A stretch of DNA of 31,078 nt from Veillonella sp. (GCA_018367495.1 JAGZGB010000015.1:1-31078); one strand, 5' to 3'; counted from the stretch's first letter, positions 7,342 to 15,656 are shown. Translations and numbers: made by a program. Notes: a model not told the origin generated them from the letters alone.

Positions 7342-8103
7342 ATGGTTGACGTACATATCGTAGGCGCAGGCCCTGGAGATCCTGAGTTAATCACTCGCAA
7401 AGGGTATCGTTTAGTGCAAGAGGCAGACGTTGTTATTTACGCTGGCTCCTTGGTAAACCCTGCCATTTTAGAGGCTTGTAAACCAAGCTGTGAAATCCAT
7501 AACAGTGCTACTATGAACCTTGATGAGGTGTTGGCTGTTATGAAAGCTTCTGTGGAGGCTGGTAAAAGTGTAGTTCGTCTTCACACAGGTGACCCTGCTA
7601 TTTACGGTGCTATTCAAGAGCAAATGGATGCACTAGCTGGCATGGGTATTTCTTATGAAGTCGTGCCAGGTGTAAGCTCTTTCCTTGCTACAGCAGCGGC
7701 TTTGAAACAAGAATACACATTACCTAATGTGTCCCAAACAGTTATCATTACACGCATGGAAGGCCGTACACCAATGCCTCCAAAGGAAAAATTGCGCATG
7801 TTAGCAGCTCATGAAGCGACAATGTGTATTTTCCTTAGCGTTCAAATGTTAGATAAGGTTGTAGCTGAACTCATCGAGGGCGGTTATGACAAAACAACTC
7901 CAGTGGCAATCGTGGTAAAAGCGTCTTGGCCAGACCAACGCATTATCCGCGGCACATTGGAAACCATTGCGGACATCGTAGCGAAAGAAGGCGTATTACG
8001 CCAAGCTATGATCGTAGTAAGCCATGTATTAGATAGTGAATACGAATTATCTAAACTTTACGACAAAGGCTTTGCTCACATGTACCGCAGTGCTAAGGAC
8101 TAG
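7342..8103 (+). CDS. cbiF: Cobalt-precorrin-4 C11-methyltransferase
   Basis: CbiF methylates C11 of cobalt-precorrin-4. The 253-aa product has the tetrapyrrole methylase landmarks GAGPGDPELIT (8-18), the LHTGDPAIYGA motif and VVPGVSSFLATAAAL. The start is taken at the ATG after AAGGAGAGTAAT, one base beyond the end of cbiT; an in-frame ATG 12 codons upstream, inside cbiT, has no ribosome binding site and would add residues that the family does not have. The next gene, cbiG, begins one base after its stop. Confidence 0.95.
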   Translation: MVDVHIVGAGPGDPELITRKGYRLVQEADVVIYAGSLVNPAILEACKPSCEIHNSATMNLDEVLAVMKASVEAGKSVVRLHTGDPAIYGAIQEQMDALAGMGISYEVVPGVSSFLATAAALKQEYTLPNVSQTVIITRMEGRTPMPPKEKLRMLAAHEATMCIFLSVQMLDKVVAELIEGGYDKTTPVAIVVKASWPDQRIIRGTLETIADIVAKEGVLRQAMIVVSHVLDSEYELSKLYDKGFAHMYRSAKD

Positions 8104-8104
8104 T

Positions 8105-9253
8105 ATGATGAAAGAACTAGAAACTGTTGCATCTACGACTGGAGCTAAGAAGAATAGAACGGCTATTCTCTCTGTATCTGAACGAGGTGCAAAGCTAGGT
8201 CAACGCATCAAGTCTTTGGTGGCACCCCATGCGGATTGCTTTGAAAAGGAAAACCGTCCCTCTGGTGGAGAGGCCATTTATTTTGATTCCCTCAAAAATC
8301 ATATTGGACAGATTTTCAAAGATTACGATCAAGTGTTATGTATTATGGCACTCGGTATTGTAGTGCGCATGATTGCACCATATATTGAGCATAAATCCAA
8401 GGATCCTGCTGTAGTTGTAATGGACGAAGTAGGACACCATGTGATTAGCTTGTTATCCGGTCATCTTGGGGGCGCCAACGAATGGACGCAGTCCATTTCG
8501 CTGGCCATCGATGCGGACCCAGTTATTACAACCGCTACGGATGTAAACGGATTGCCAGCGCCTGACGTGTTGGCGCGCCACGAGCATCTGTTGGTGGATG
8601 ATTTTCAAACCTTAATCAATGTGAACTCTGCCATCGTTGGAGGAGAGCGAGTTGATTATTATATCGATGCTAGCTTACCGAATGAAGAGCATTTAGAACA
8701 AGCTGCGAAAGCTCATATTGGTGAACATGGTATGGTTCATGTTGTTTTTCTAGAGGAACTTGCCTCCATTCCATGTAAAAATGAAAGCACTGAAGAAAGT
8801 TCTTCTCGCGTAGTTATTACAGACAAAGTAATTGCAGAGTATGGTCATCAATTGATTTTGCGCCCTCGTACTTATACGATGGGCATTGGCTGTCGTCGAG
8901 ATACGCCCAAGGAATTGATCGTTGACGCCATACAACAGTCGCTAGCAGCACATAAGCTTTCACCAAAAAGCCTTGTAACGGCAGCATCGGTAATCGTTAA
9001 ACAAGACGAAGTAGGCCTATTAGAGGCTATGCAAATTATGGGGTGGTCTATCGTGTTCTATACACAGGACGAGATGGCACCACTCATTGAAAAAGAAGAA
9101 TTAAAAGAATCTAATTTTGTAAAAGGAACTATAGGAGTAGGAAACGTATGCGAGACAACGGCATTACTAGCGGCCAAGAGCCGAACATTAATACAGCACA
9201 AAACAATTTATCCCAAAACAACGGTAGCCATTGCACAGGTAACATCAAAGTAA
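8105..9253 (+). CDS. cbiG: Cobalt-precorrin-5A hydrolase
   Basis: CbiG opens the delta-lactone of cobalt-precorrin-5A and releases the two-carbon fragment as acetaldehyde, the ring-contraction step that marks the anaerobic route. From the chosen start the protein is 382 aa. The N-terminal and central domains include GIVVRMIAPYI (84-94) and SGHLGGANEWT (118-128), then TTATDVNGLPAPDVLA. The C-terminal domain begins with the YTMGIGCRRDTP segment near 257-268. The start ATGATG follows AAGGACTAGT next to the cbiF stop; a longer frame reaching back into cbiF looks spurious. The 3' end overlaps cbiH by 106 nt. Confidence 0.93.
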   Translation: MMKELETVASTTGAKKNRTAILSVSERGAKLGQRIKSLVAPHADCFEKENRPSGGEAIYFDSLKNHIGQIFKDYDQVLCIMALGIVVRMIAPYIEHKSKDPAVVVMDEVGHHVISLLSGHLGGANEWTQSISLAIDADPVITTATDVNGLPAPDVLARHEHLLVDDFQTLINVNSAIVGGERVDYYIDASLPNEEHLEQAAKAHIGEHGMVHVVFLEELASIPCKNESTEESSSRVVITDKVIAEYGHQLILRPRTYTMGIGCRRDTPKELIVDAIQQSLAAHKLSPKSLVTAASVIVKQDEVGLLEAMQIMGWSIVFYTQDEMAPLIEKEELKESNFVKGTIGVGNVCETTALLAAKSRTLIQHKTIYPKTTVAIAQVTSK

Positions 9254-9972
9254 TCGGCATCGGCCCTGGTGATGAAGAGTTTATGACACCTCAAGCGCGC
9301 GAAGCTATCTTAGCAGCTGACCGTGTTGTAGGTTATTTGACATACCTCGACTTGATTAAAGACCTTATCGAAGGTAAAGAAACTGTAGGCACTGCAATGA
9401 TGCAAGAAGTAGATCGTTGCCAACAAGCCGTTGATTTAGCAGTAGAAGGTCATCAAGTGGTTGTAGTATCCTCTGGTGACTCCGGCGTATACGGCATGGC
9501 AGGTCTTGTGTTGGAACTTGCTAATAAAGTGCCAGCAGAAAAACGTCCTTCTGTAGACATCGTACCTGGTCTTAGTGCTGTAAACGTAGCAGCATCTGTA
9601 TTGGGTGCACCTTTGATGCATGACTTTGCAGTTATTTCCTTAAGCGACTTGATGACTCCATGGGATCTTATTAAAAAACGTGCTGACCTTTGCGCACAAG
9701 GTGACATGGTTATCTCCTTGTATAACCCACGTAGTAAAAAACGTGTTACTCACTTAGATGAAGTTCGCGAAATCGTTCTTAAATACCGCGACCCTAAAAC
9801 ACCTGTTGGTATCGTGCAAAAAGCAGGTCGTCCAGGTCAACATATGGTAATTTCTGACCTTGAAAACTTCACTAACGAAGAAGTAGATATGCAAACACTT
9901 GTTATCATCGGTAACAGTCAAACCTATGTTGAAAATGGTCGCATGATTACACCTCGAGGCTACAAATTATGA
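9148..9972 (+). CDS. cbiH: Cobalt-precorrin-3 C17-methyltransferase
   Basis: CbiH methylates C17 and makes the ring-contracted lactone intermediate. The 274-aa product has the methylase loop GIGPGDEEFMTP at 37-48, SSGDSGVYGMAG, and the typical ISLSDLMTPWDLI...VISLYNPRSKKR region. It carries about 32 residues before the conserved domain, rich in Asn, Gln and Ser. This extension is supported: the ATG follows TAGGAGTAGGAAACGT and there is no other start codon between it and the conserved part. The extension lies entirely within the end of cbiG, so that stretch is read in two frames. Confidence 0.93.
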   Translation: MRDNGITSGQEPNINTAQNNLSQNNGSHCTGNIKVIGIGPGDEEFMTPQAREAILAADRVVGYLTYLDLIKDLIEGKETVGTAMMQEVDRCQQAVDLAVEGHQVVVVSSGDSGVYGMAGLVLELANKVPAEKRPSVDIVPGLSAVNVAASVLGAPLMHDFAVISLSDLMTPWDLIKKRADLCAQGDMVISLYNPRSKKRVTHLDEVREIVLKYRDPKTPVGIVQKAGRPGQHMVISDLENFTNEEVDMQTLVIIGNSQTYVENGRMITPRGYKL

Positions 9973-10757
9973 TTTGGGTCATTGCCGGCACTTTGGATGG
10001 TCGTACCTTAGCGGTAGAAATCCAAAAACGAACTGGTGAAGATGTGCTTGTTACGGTTGTTAGTCAATATGGGGCAGAGCTTGCTGCTCATAAAGGCATT
10101 ACCGTACATACGGGCCGTCTTGACCAAGAGGCGATGCAAAACTTGATTAAGGAGCACGATGTACGTCTCTTAATCGATGCAAGTCATCCGTATGCTGCTA
10201 TTGTTACAGCTACGGCTCAAGATGCAGCAAAGGCCGAAGGTATACCTTTTGTTCGGTTTGAACGTAAAGAGGTACCATTACCTGATTATGATAAATTACA
10301 TATCGTAGTGGATGAAGTTGAAGCAGCCAATTTGGCAGGCAAGCTAGCGAAGGAAAATAATAATCATGTGTATTTAACTACTGGTAGTAAGACAATGCAT
10401 ATCTTTGCCAAGTCTGAAGCTTTGCAAGATTGTGAAGTATGGACACGCATTTTGCCAACTGCAGAGGTGTTACAAATGATGGAAGACCTCAATGTGAGTC
10501 CAAAACGCATCGTTGCGGTGCAAGGTCCATTTTCTTACGATATGAACCGCATCATGTTCCACGATACAAAGGCTAGTGTTGTAGTTATGAAAAACTCTGG
10601 CCTTGTAGGTGGTGCTGATACAAAATTACAAGCAGCCATGGATCTTGGCATTCATGTTATTGTTATCGATCGTCCACGTGTTAAGATTGAAAGCCACGTG
10701 GTATCATCGAATGATGAATTTTTCGAATTATGGGAGGACACTAATGGATTACGTTAA
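9969..10757 (+). CDS. cbiJ: Cobalt-precorrin-6A reductase
   Basis: CbiJ reduces the ring of cobalt-precorrin-6A with NADPH or NADH. The 262-aa product has the Rossmann-like N-terminus IAGTLDGR (5-12), the diagnostic DASHPYA motif (70-76), and later the TTGSKT and VAVQGPFS segments. It starts with the ATGA overlap on the cbiH stop, and its end overlaps cbiC by 14 nt. It is usually the least conserved gene of the pathway but is clearly recognisable here. Confidence 0.93.
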   Translation: MIWVIAGTLDGRTLAVEIQKRTGEDVLVTVVSQYGAELAAHKGITVHTGRLDQEAMQNLIKEHDVRLLIDASHPYAAIVTATAQDAAKAEGIPFVRFERKEVPLPDYDKLHIVVDEVEAANLAGKLAKENNNHVYLTTGSKTMHIFAKSEALQDCEVWTRILPTAEVLQMMEDLNVSPKRIVAVQGPFSYDMNRIMFHDTKASVVVMKNSGLVGGADTKLQAAMDLGIHVIVIDRPRVKIESHVVSSNDEFFELWEDTNGLR

Positions 10758-11409
10758 AAATCCTAAAGCGATTGAAGATAAAAGTATGCAAATCATTTAC
10801 GACTATGTAAAAGATTTAGGTTTAACAGATGATGAAGTACGCGTAGTATCCCGTACTGTACATGCTTCTGGTGACGTTGAATATGCACAACTCGTAAAAA
10901 TGAGCCCTGATGCTGTTCAAAAAGGTATCGAAGCCTTGGAAAATGGTGCTAACATTTATACTGACGTAGAAATGGTGCGTACAGGTATCTCCAAACCAGC
11001 TCTTAAAATTCGCGGTAACGAAGTACACTGCTTGATTAAAGATGAAAACGTAGCTAAAATGGCTAAAGAATTAGGTGTAACTCGTTCTATCGCGGCTATG
11101 CGTACATTTGGCAAACAATTAGAAGGCCAAATCGTTGCTATTGGTAATGCTCCAACAGCATTGTACGAAGTATTGCGTTTAGCTTTAGAAGAAGGCGTTA
11201 AACCAGCTCTTATTATTGGTATTCCTGTAGGCTTTGTAGGTGCTGCAGAATCTAAAGATTACTTGATGGAAGTATCCCCAGTTCCTTACATTACTGTAAA
11301 AGGTAATAAAGGTGGTAGCCCAATTGCCGCTTCCGTATGTAATGCATTACTTTACACAGACGTTAAACGCAATGACATGCTCTTCGTAGAAGGCAAAGAA
11401 TCTAAATAA
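10744..11409 (+). CDS. cbiC: Cobalt-precorrin-8 methylmutase
   Basis: CbiC moves the methyl group from C11 to C12 and gives cobyrinic acid, the end of ring building. The 221-aa protein contains the catalytic histidine in SRTVHASGD (His40) and the conserved AIGNAPTALYEVL and IIGIPVGFVGAAESK segments. The start is the ATG after GGGAGGACACTA inside the end of cbiJ; a frame reaching 45 codons further back is a by-product of that overlap. The gene is followed at once by a strong hairpin. Confidence 0.95.
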   Translation: MDYVKNPKAIEDKSMQIIYDYVKDLGLTDDEVRVVSRTVHASGDVEYAQLVKMSPDAVQKGIEALENGANIYTDVEMVRTGISKPALKIRGNEVHCLIKDENVAKMAKELGVTRSIAAMRTFGKQLEGQIVAIGNAPTALYEVLRLALEEGVKPALIIGIPVGFVGAAESKDYLMEVSPVPYITVKGNKGGSPIAASVCNALLYTDVKRNDMLFVEGKESK

Positions 11410-11412
11410 TAC

Positions 11413-11454
11413 AAAACCCGAATCGTATTTTTGTAGTTCTACGATTCGGGTTTT
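11413..11454 (+). terminator. Hairpin between cbiC and the transporter genes
   Basis: AAAACCCGAATCGTA and TACGATTCGGGTTTT form a perfect 15-bp stem with a 12-nt loop. The T run after it on the plus strand is only four bases, so termination may be incomplete. Only 29 bases separate it from the permease start. Confidence 0.8.
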
Positions 11455-11483
11455 ACTGTATATGTTTTTGAGAGGGGGTTCAT

Positions 11484-12479
11484 ATGGCGTCTATTAATGA
11501 ACGAAAGGCCTTTCGTTTATCAGTAATTTTTATTTTACTCGTTGCCGTTATAGCTTGTATGATTATATCTCTTATCTGGGGATCTACGCCTGTATCACTA
11601 ACAGAGATATGGCGAACTTTGTGGTCTGATGAACTTACAGATACAGCTTCACAGATTATTTGGAATATTCGCTTGCCCCGTAATATTGTGGCCGCTCTAG
11701 TAGGTGCTTGTCTTGCAGTTTCTGGCGCTATTTTACAAGCTGTTATGAAAAATCCGCTGGCGGATCCACAAATTGTAGGGGTATCCTCTGGCGCAGGCCT
11801 TGCCGGTGTTATCGTTTTGATTGTATTCCCCGGCTATGATTATATTGTTCCTCTCGTGGCCTTTTTAGGCGCCATGGGAGCGGCTCTTATGGTGTATGCA
11901 TTAGCCTGGAAGAATGGGGTGCGACCAAGTCGCATTATCTTAGCTGGTGTGGCAGTAGCTGCCTTCTTAGGCTCTGGTATTTCAGCGCTTCTCGTATTTT
12001 ACGGGGACCGTGTACAAGGTGCTTTGCTCTGGATGGTAGGGGGCTTATCGGCTCGTAGTTGGCCACAGGTTGAGGTTTTATTCCCGTACGCCATGATAGG
12101 TCTTTTCCTAGCTTGTTTGGGGGCAAAACGACTTACCATTTTAAGCCTTGGCGATGAGACAGCCAAAGGTCTTGGACTTAAGGTTGAACAAACACGCTTT
12201 ATGATGACAGCTGTAGCTGCCTTGTTAGCGGCAGGTGCCGTAAGTATTGCAGGTCTCATCGGTTTTGTAGGTCTTGTTATCCCGCATATGTTACGACTTA
12301 TTATTGGCAATGATTATGCGTATCTATTGCCGGGGTCTGCACTATTAGGTGCTTTCGTCCTCGTTGTGAGTGATACAGTGGGGCGCGTTCTTATGAGTCC
12401 TATTGAGATTCCAGTAGGGATTATCATGGCCTTCTTCGGGGCGCCATTCTTCTTGTATCTATTAAGGAGGGATAGCTGA
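11484..12479 (+). CDS. FecCD/BtuC-type ABC transporter permease
   Basis: The 331-aa product is a polytopic inner-membrane protein with about ten hydrophobic segments. It has the permease motifs of the cobalamin/siderophore/heme import family: IRLPRNIVAALVGACLAVSG near 55-74, NPLADPQIVGVSSGAG near 92-107, and SIAGLIGFVGLVIPHMLRL near the coupling helix. It pairs with the ATPase that begins at its stop codon and with the binding protein encoded on the other strand nearby. Location after a cobalamin biosynthesis operon favours a corrinoid, tetrapyrrole or cobalt-chelate substrate, but the family also takes iron siderophores and heme. A purine-rich AGAGGGGG is the ribosome binding site. Confidence 0.9.
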   Translation: MASINERKAFRLSVIFILLVAVIACMIISLIWGSTPVSLTEIWRTLWSDELTDTASQIIWNIRLPRNIVAALVGACLAVSGAILQAVMKNPLADPQIVGVSSGAGLAGVIVLIVFPGYDYIVPLVAFLGAMGAALMVYALAWKNGVRPSRIILAGVAVAAFLGSGISALLVFYGDRVQGALLWMVGGLSARSWPQVEVLFPYAMIGLFLACLGAKRLTILSLGDETAKGLGLKVEQTRFMMTAVAALLAAGAVSIAGLIGFVGLVIPHMLRLIIGNDYAYLLPGSALLGAFVLVVSDTVGRVLMSPIEIPVGIIMAFFGAPFFLYLLRRDS

Positions 12480-13267
12480 TGAGTACGAATAACTCTGCTA
12501 TTGCTGTAAAACAGCTATCCGTTACGCTTGGAAATCGCCATATTTTACATGATATTACGGTCTCTATTCCAACGGGAAAAATTACAACCTTAATCGGGCC
12601 TAATGGATGTGGTAAAAGCACACTTTTACGTTCTATGATTGGATATATTTCTAGTCCTAGTGAATGTGTAACCATCTTTGATAAGCCATTATCCTCTTAT
12701 TCACAAAATAAACTGGCTCGTCAAATGGCATTTTTACCACAAGTACCGAATATGCCAAAGGATATGACCGTAGAGGAACTGGTGTATTGTGGTCGTTATC
12801 CGTACCAAAACTGGTGGAAAAATACGGCGAAAGAAGATAGGGAGATTGTAGATTACGCACTATCGATTACAAAAACAGATCATCTTCGTCATCAACTCAT
12901 TCCATCTCTATCTGGTGGTGAGCGGCAACGGGTTTGGATTGCGATGGCCTTAGCACAAGAGCCAAAACTCCTTGTATTAGATGAGCCAACAACCTATTTA
13001 GACATCAATCACCAACTTGAGATTATGGAACTTTTAAAACGGCTTAACAAAGAGAATGGTTTAACAGTCCTCATGGTGTTACACGACTTAACACAGGCAG
13101 TACAATACTCTGATTATATGGCTGTTATTAAATCAGGTCACTTAATCGCAGCAGGAAACACAAAGGATATTACCTCGGATTCACTTTTTAAAGAGGTGTT
13201 CTCTGTAGACGTGCAAGTAGATAACTTTGATAATAAACCATATGTACGTGTAAAAGGATTATTATAG
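12479..13267 (+). CDS. ABC transporter ATP-binding protein (BtuD/FecE type)
   Basis: This 262-aa cytoplasmic ATPase drives the permease encoded just upstream. It has Walker A GPNGCGKST (40-48), the Q-loop FLPQ (Gln88), the signature LSGGERQRVWIAMALAQ (from 144), Walker B LLVLDEP (164-170), the D-loop and the switch histidine in VLHD (His202). All catalytic residues are present. The start overlaps the permease stop by one base (TGATG), with AAGGAGGG before it, so the two are coupled. It ends a few bases before a strong two-way terminator. Confidence 0.93.
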   Translation: MSTNNSAIAVKQLSVTLGNRHILHDITVSIPTGKITTLIGPNGCGKSTLLRSMIGYISSPSECVTIFDKPLSSYSQNKLARQMAFLPQVPNMPKDMTVEELVYCGRYPYQNWWKNTAKEDREIVDYALSITKTDHLRHQLIPSLSGGERQRVWIAMALAQEPKLLVLDEPTTYLDINHQLEIMELLKRLNKENGLTVLMVLHDLTQAVQYSDYMAVIKSGHLIAAGNTKDITSDSLFKEVFSVDVQVDNFDNKPYVRVKGLL

Positions 13268-13300
13268 AAAAAAGGACATTCCGAATGGAATGTCCTTTTT
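13268..13300. terminator. Bidirectional terminator between convergent transporter genes
   Basis: AAAAAGGACATTCC and GGAATGTCCTTTTT form a perfect 14-bp stem with a GAAT loop. Runs of A on the left and T on the right let it work on both strands, ending the ATPase message and the binding-protein message. Confidence 0.9.
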
Positions 13301-13306
13301 ATGCAT

Positions 13307-14248
13307 TTAAAATGTTACGTCAATACCGTATGCTTCTTTTACTAAACGAGCCATAGCCTCAGGTGTTTGTAGACCTGGATTTAATAGGAAGAGTTTGGAA
13401 GGTAAATAAATAACGCGGTTATTTTGTACTGCTTTCAAATTAGCCCATGCAGGATTATCTGTCATGGCTTTTTTCATAGCTTTTGTAATTTCTTCTTCTT
13501 TCCCCATTGTTACAACAAAGATAATGTCAGGATTATCTGCTGCTAATGTTTCTAAAGAGTAAGGTACTGTTTTATCTGTTGTTGTTTTGTCCAAATGACT
13601 AGTTATAACATTTGTCATGCCTAAGTCTTTAACCATCGAGGCTGTGATAGCAACATCAGTCTCAGCTGTTACACCTTTACCAGTAGCACGTAATACAGCT
13701 ACGCGAGCTGGTTGTTGGCTTTTAACGGCATCTTTTACTTTAGCAATGTTATTTTCATAGGTGGCAATGACAGTTTTTGCTTTATCTTGATGATTAGTTA
13801 ACTCACCGAGGAATGTTAAAAGTGGCACATTATCCTTAATACCATCATAGTCAATTAGAACTGTTGGAATTTTGCTAGATTGCAGTTGCGCTTCATACTT
13901 TTTATGTTGGTTTTCAAGACCTAATACTACATCTGGATTTAGACCTAGTAATTGCTCCATATTGATGTTTGCAGTTTGTCCAAGCGCTGGGAGGGCTTCA
14001 ATTTCAGGTGGCAATTTATCTGTAGTACTCACACGACTAATAGCTTTACCATCTACAGCATAGAGCATAGATAATACAGAATTAGATAAGACCGCAATTT
14101 TTTGAGGATCCTTTGGCACTGTATAAGTTTGACCATTAAAGGTCAATTCTTTTGTAGTAGCAGAAGAGCTGGATGTGGATTTACCACACCCAGCTAGTGC
14201 TAGTACAATCATAACCAAAGCGATACTACCAAGTAGTAGTTTTTTCAT
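13307..14248 (-). CDS. Substrate-binding lipoprotein of a BtuF/FepB-type ABC importer
   Basis: The 313-aa product has a lipoprotein signal peptide with lipobox LALAGC (lipid-anchored Cys21), then a Ser/Thr linker and a periplasmic-binding fold of the cobalamin/Fe3+-siderophore class. Recognisable parts are PQKIAVLSNSVLSMLYAVDG, NMEQLLGLNPDVVLGL and the long interdomain helix around KAKTVIATYENNIAKVKDAV. It almost certainly feeds the permease/ATPase pair on the opposite strand. AGGAGTACATC precedes the ATG. It follows the exported CbiK gene by 50 nt in the same direction, so the two probably share a transcript. The ligand cannot be assigned from sequence. Confidence 0.88.
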   Translation of the reverse strand: MKKLLLGSIALVMIVLALAGCGKSTSSSSATTKELTFNGQTYTVPKDPQKIAVLSNSVLSMLYAVDGKAISRVSTTDKLPPEIEALPALGQTANINMEQLLGLNPDVVLGLENQHKKYEAQLQSSKIPTVLIDYDGIKDNVPLLTFLGELTNHQDKAKTVIATYENNIAKVKDAVKSQQPARVAVLRATGKGVTAETDVAITASMVKDLGMTNVITSHLDKTTTDKTVPYSLETLAADNPDIIFVVTMGKEEEITKAMKKAMTDNPAWANLKAVQNNRVIYLPSKLFLLNPGLQTPEAMARLVKEAYGIDVTF

Positions 14249-14298
14249 GATGTACTCCTATGTACGTTTTTAACGATACAATTTAATTGTTAAGTAAA

Positions 14299-15288
14299 TT
14301 ATTTTTCTAATGCATCCCAAGCTTCGTTAGCACGTTCCACGAAGATATTACGGATATTTTGGTTTTCACCTAAACCATGAATGTAAGTATCTACTTTGAA
14401 ACCGTCTTTTTCAAGGATGGATTTATGGGAATTTGGTTCTTTACCAGCCATGTCGTTATTAGCATGGTCGCCAGCTACCATCATGAATGGCATCAATGTA
14501 ACATGTTTAATACCTTTAGCTTTTAATTGAGGTACAACTTGTTCAAGGTTTGGAGTACCTTCTACAGTGTAGATATATACATTTTTCAAGCCAAGGGAAT
14601 GAATACGATCTTGGATTACAGAGTAGTAAGCATTGGAAGGGTCTGGTGTACCATGGGCCATGATAAGAAGTGCATCTTCTTTACCTAATTTAGGGAATTG
14701 AGATTGAACGGCTTTAATTGTTTGTACAACTTCGTCACTTTGACCTTCTTGACCCATCCAGTACATAAGTGGAGTACCAAGTGTCATTTTCTTAAAGTTA
14801 TTTTTGTATAAGTTGTAAACAGCAACATCATAGTTGTATTCCATGCCAGGGATAACATCCAAGGATGTCAAAGCTACGCGAGAGTAACCTTCAGATTTCA
14901 ATTGGTCTAATGCTTCTTCAGGAGTTGGGTATGTAATGCCTTCTTTTTGTTGGATACGGTCACGGATAATGTGGCTTGTGAAAGCTGTTACTACTTTTGT
15001 ATTTGGATGAGCTGCTTTAATAGCATCTACAGTAGCATCAATTGTTTTAGCACGAGTATCTTTGAAAGTTGTACCAAAGCTCATAACAACGATAGCATCT
15101 TTGTTTTGAAGATTTTGAAGCTCTTTAGTTTCATGTGTGCGAACACCAATAGTGGATGCTTCTTTCAATGCTGGTGTAGGATCTTTAACTTCTTCATTTA
15201 ATTGATATGCTGCATGAGATACAACAGGTGCACCAACGGATACTGCTAGACCTAAAATGGCGGATGCTAATGCTAATTGTTTTTTCAT
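14299..15288 (-). CDS. cbiK: Exported CbiK-type sirohydrochlorin cobaltochelatase
   Basis: CbiK inserts Co2+ into sirohydrochlorin, the first committed step of the anaerobic pathway. This 329-aa copy carries a Sec signal peptide (1-26, cleavage after VVSHA), so the enzyme should act outside the inner membrane. The three residues known as metal ligands in the family are kept: His212 in LLIMAHGTP, Glu243 in YTVEGTPN and His275 in VAGDHANND. The chosen ATG follows TAGGAGTATTAAA; an in-frame ATG six codons upstream has no such site. A periplasmic CbiK is known from Desulfovibrio vulgaris. Here the gene lies in front of an ABC binding protein, which points to metal or tetrapyrrole uptake and not, or not only, to biosynthesis. 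Confidence 0.9.
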   Translation of the reverse strand: MKKQLALASAILGLAVSVGAPVVSHAAYQLNEEVKDPTPALKEASTIGVRTHETKELQNLQNKDAIVVMSFGTTFKDTRAKTIDATVDAIKAAHPNTKVVTAFTSHIIRDRIQQKEGITYPTPEEALDQLKSEGYSRVALTSLDVIPGMEYNYDVAVYNLYKNNFKKMTLGTPLMYWMGQEGQSDEVVQTIKAVQSQFPKLGKEDALLIMAHGTPDPSNAYYSVIQDRIHSLGLKNVYIYTVEGTPNLEQVVPQLKAKGIKHVTLMPFMMVAGDHANNDMAGKEPNSHKSILEKDGFKVDTYIHGLGENQNIRNIFVERANEAWDALEK

Positions 15289-15431
15289 TTTAATACTCCT
15301 ATCCATAACTTAACTACAAGTTTATGCAAAGATTATCTTAGTAATCCATATAATTTATATAAGTTATAGTTTATAGATCACTACAGATTTATTGCATATA
15401 TATAACTTCAAGCCAATCGTAACAAAGTAAA

Positions 15432-15471
15432 ATAGGGGTGTCAATAAACCCTATACCCCTAGAAGTATAGG
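15432..15471. repeat. Overlapping, mutually exclusive inverted repeats
   Basis: Three stems compete in 40 nt: ATAGGG with CCCTAT (15432-15437 / 15449-15454), TAGGGGT with ACCCCTA (15433-15439 / 15455-15461), and CCTATA with TATAGG (15450-15455 / 15466-15471). They could be an operator cluster or a small switch in a leader. It lies about 150 nt from either flanking gene. Confidence 0.4.
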
Positions 15472-15627
15472 AAAAATAAGGAGTTTTTAAGAAAGTAATG
15501 TGATGAATACAGTATAGTGTTAGCTTTTATAATTATATTCTTTTTGGTTATATGGATATGAATATGTGAATATATAAGGAATTTTATTTTATTAATTAGT
15601 AAAAAATAATTTTGATATTATTTCTCA

Positions 15628-15656
15628 TTGACTTATATTCGTGAATCTTGTACTAT
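15628..15656 (+). promoter_or_regulatory. Putative promoter of the CbiK paralogue
   Basis: TTGACT, a 17-nt spacer and TACTAT, about 70 nt before the ATG at 15729. The -35 has five of six consensus bases and the -10 has four. Confidence 0.5.

Noticed and set aside
8036..8104. Longer cbiG frame beginning inside cbiF
   Set aside because: The extra 23 residues are the shifted-frame reading of cbiF and have no ribosome binding site; the ATG at 8105 follows AAGGA.
10609..10743. Longer cbiC frame beginning inside cbiJ
   Set aside because: The 45 extra residues are out-of-frame cbiJ; GGGAGG marks the start at 10744.
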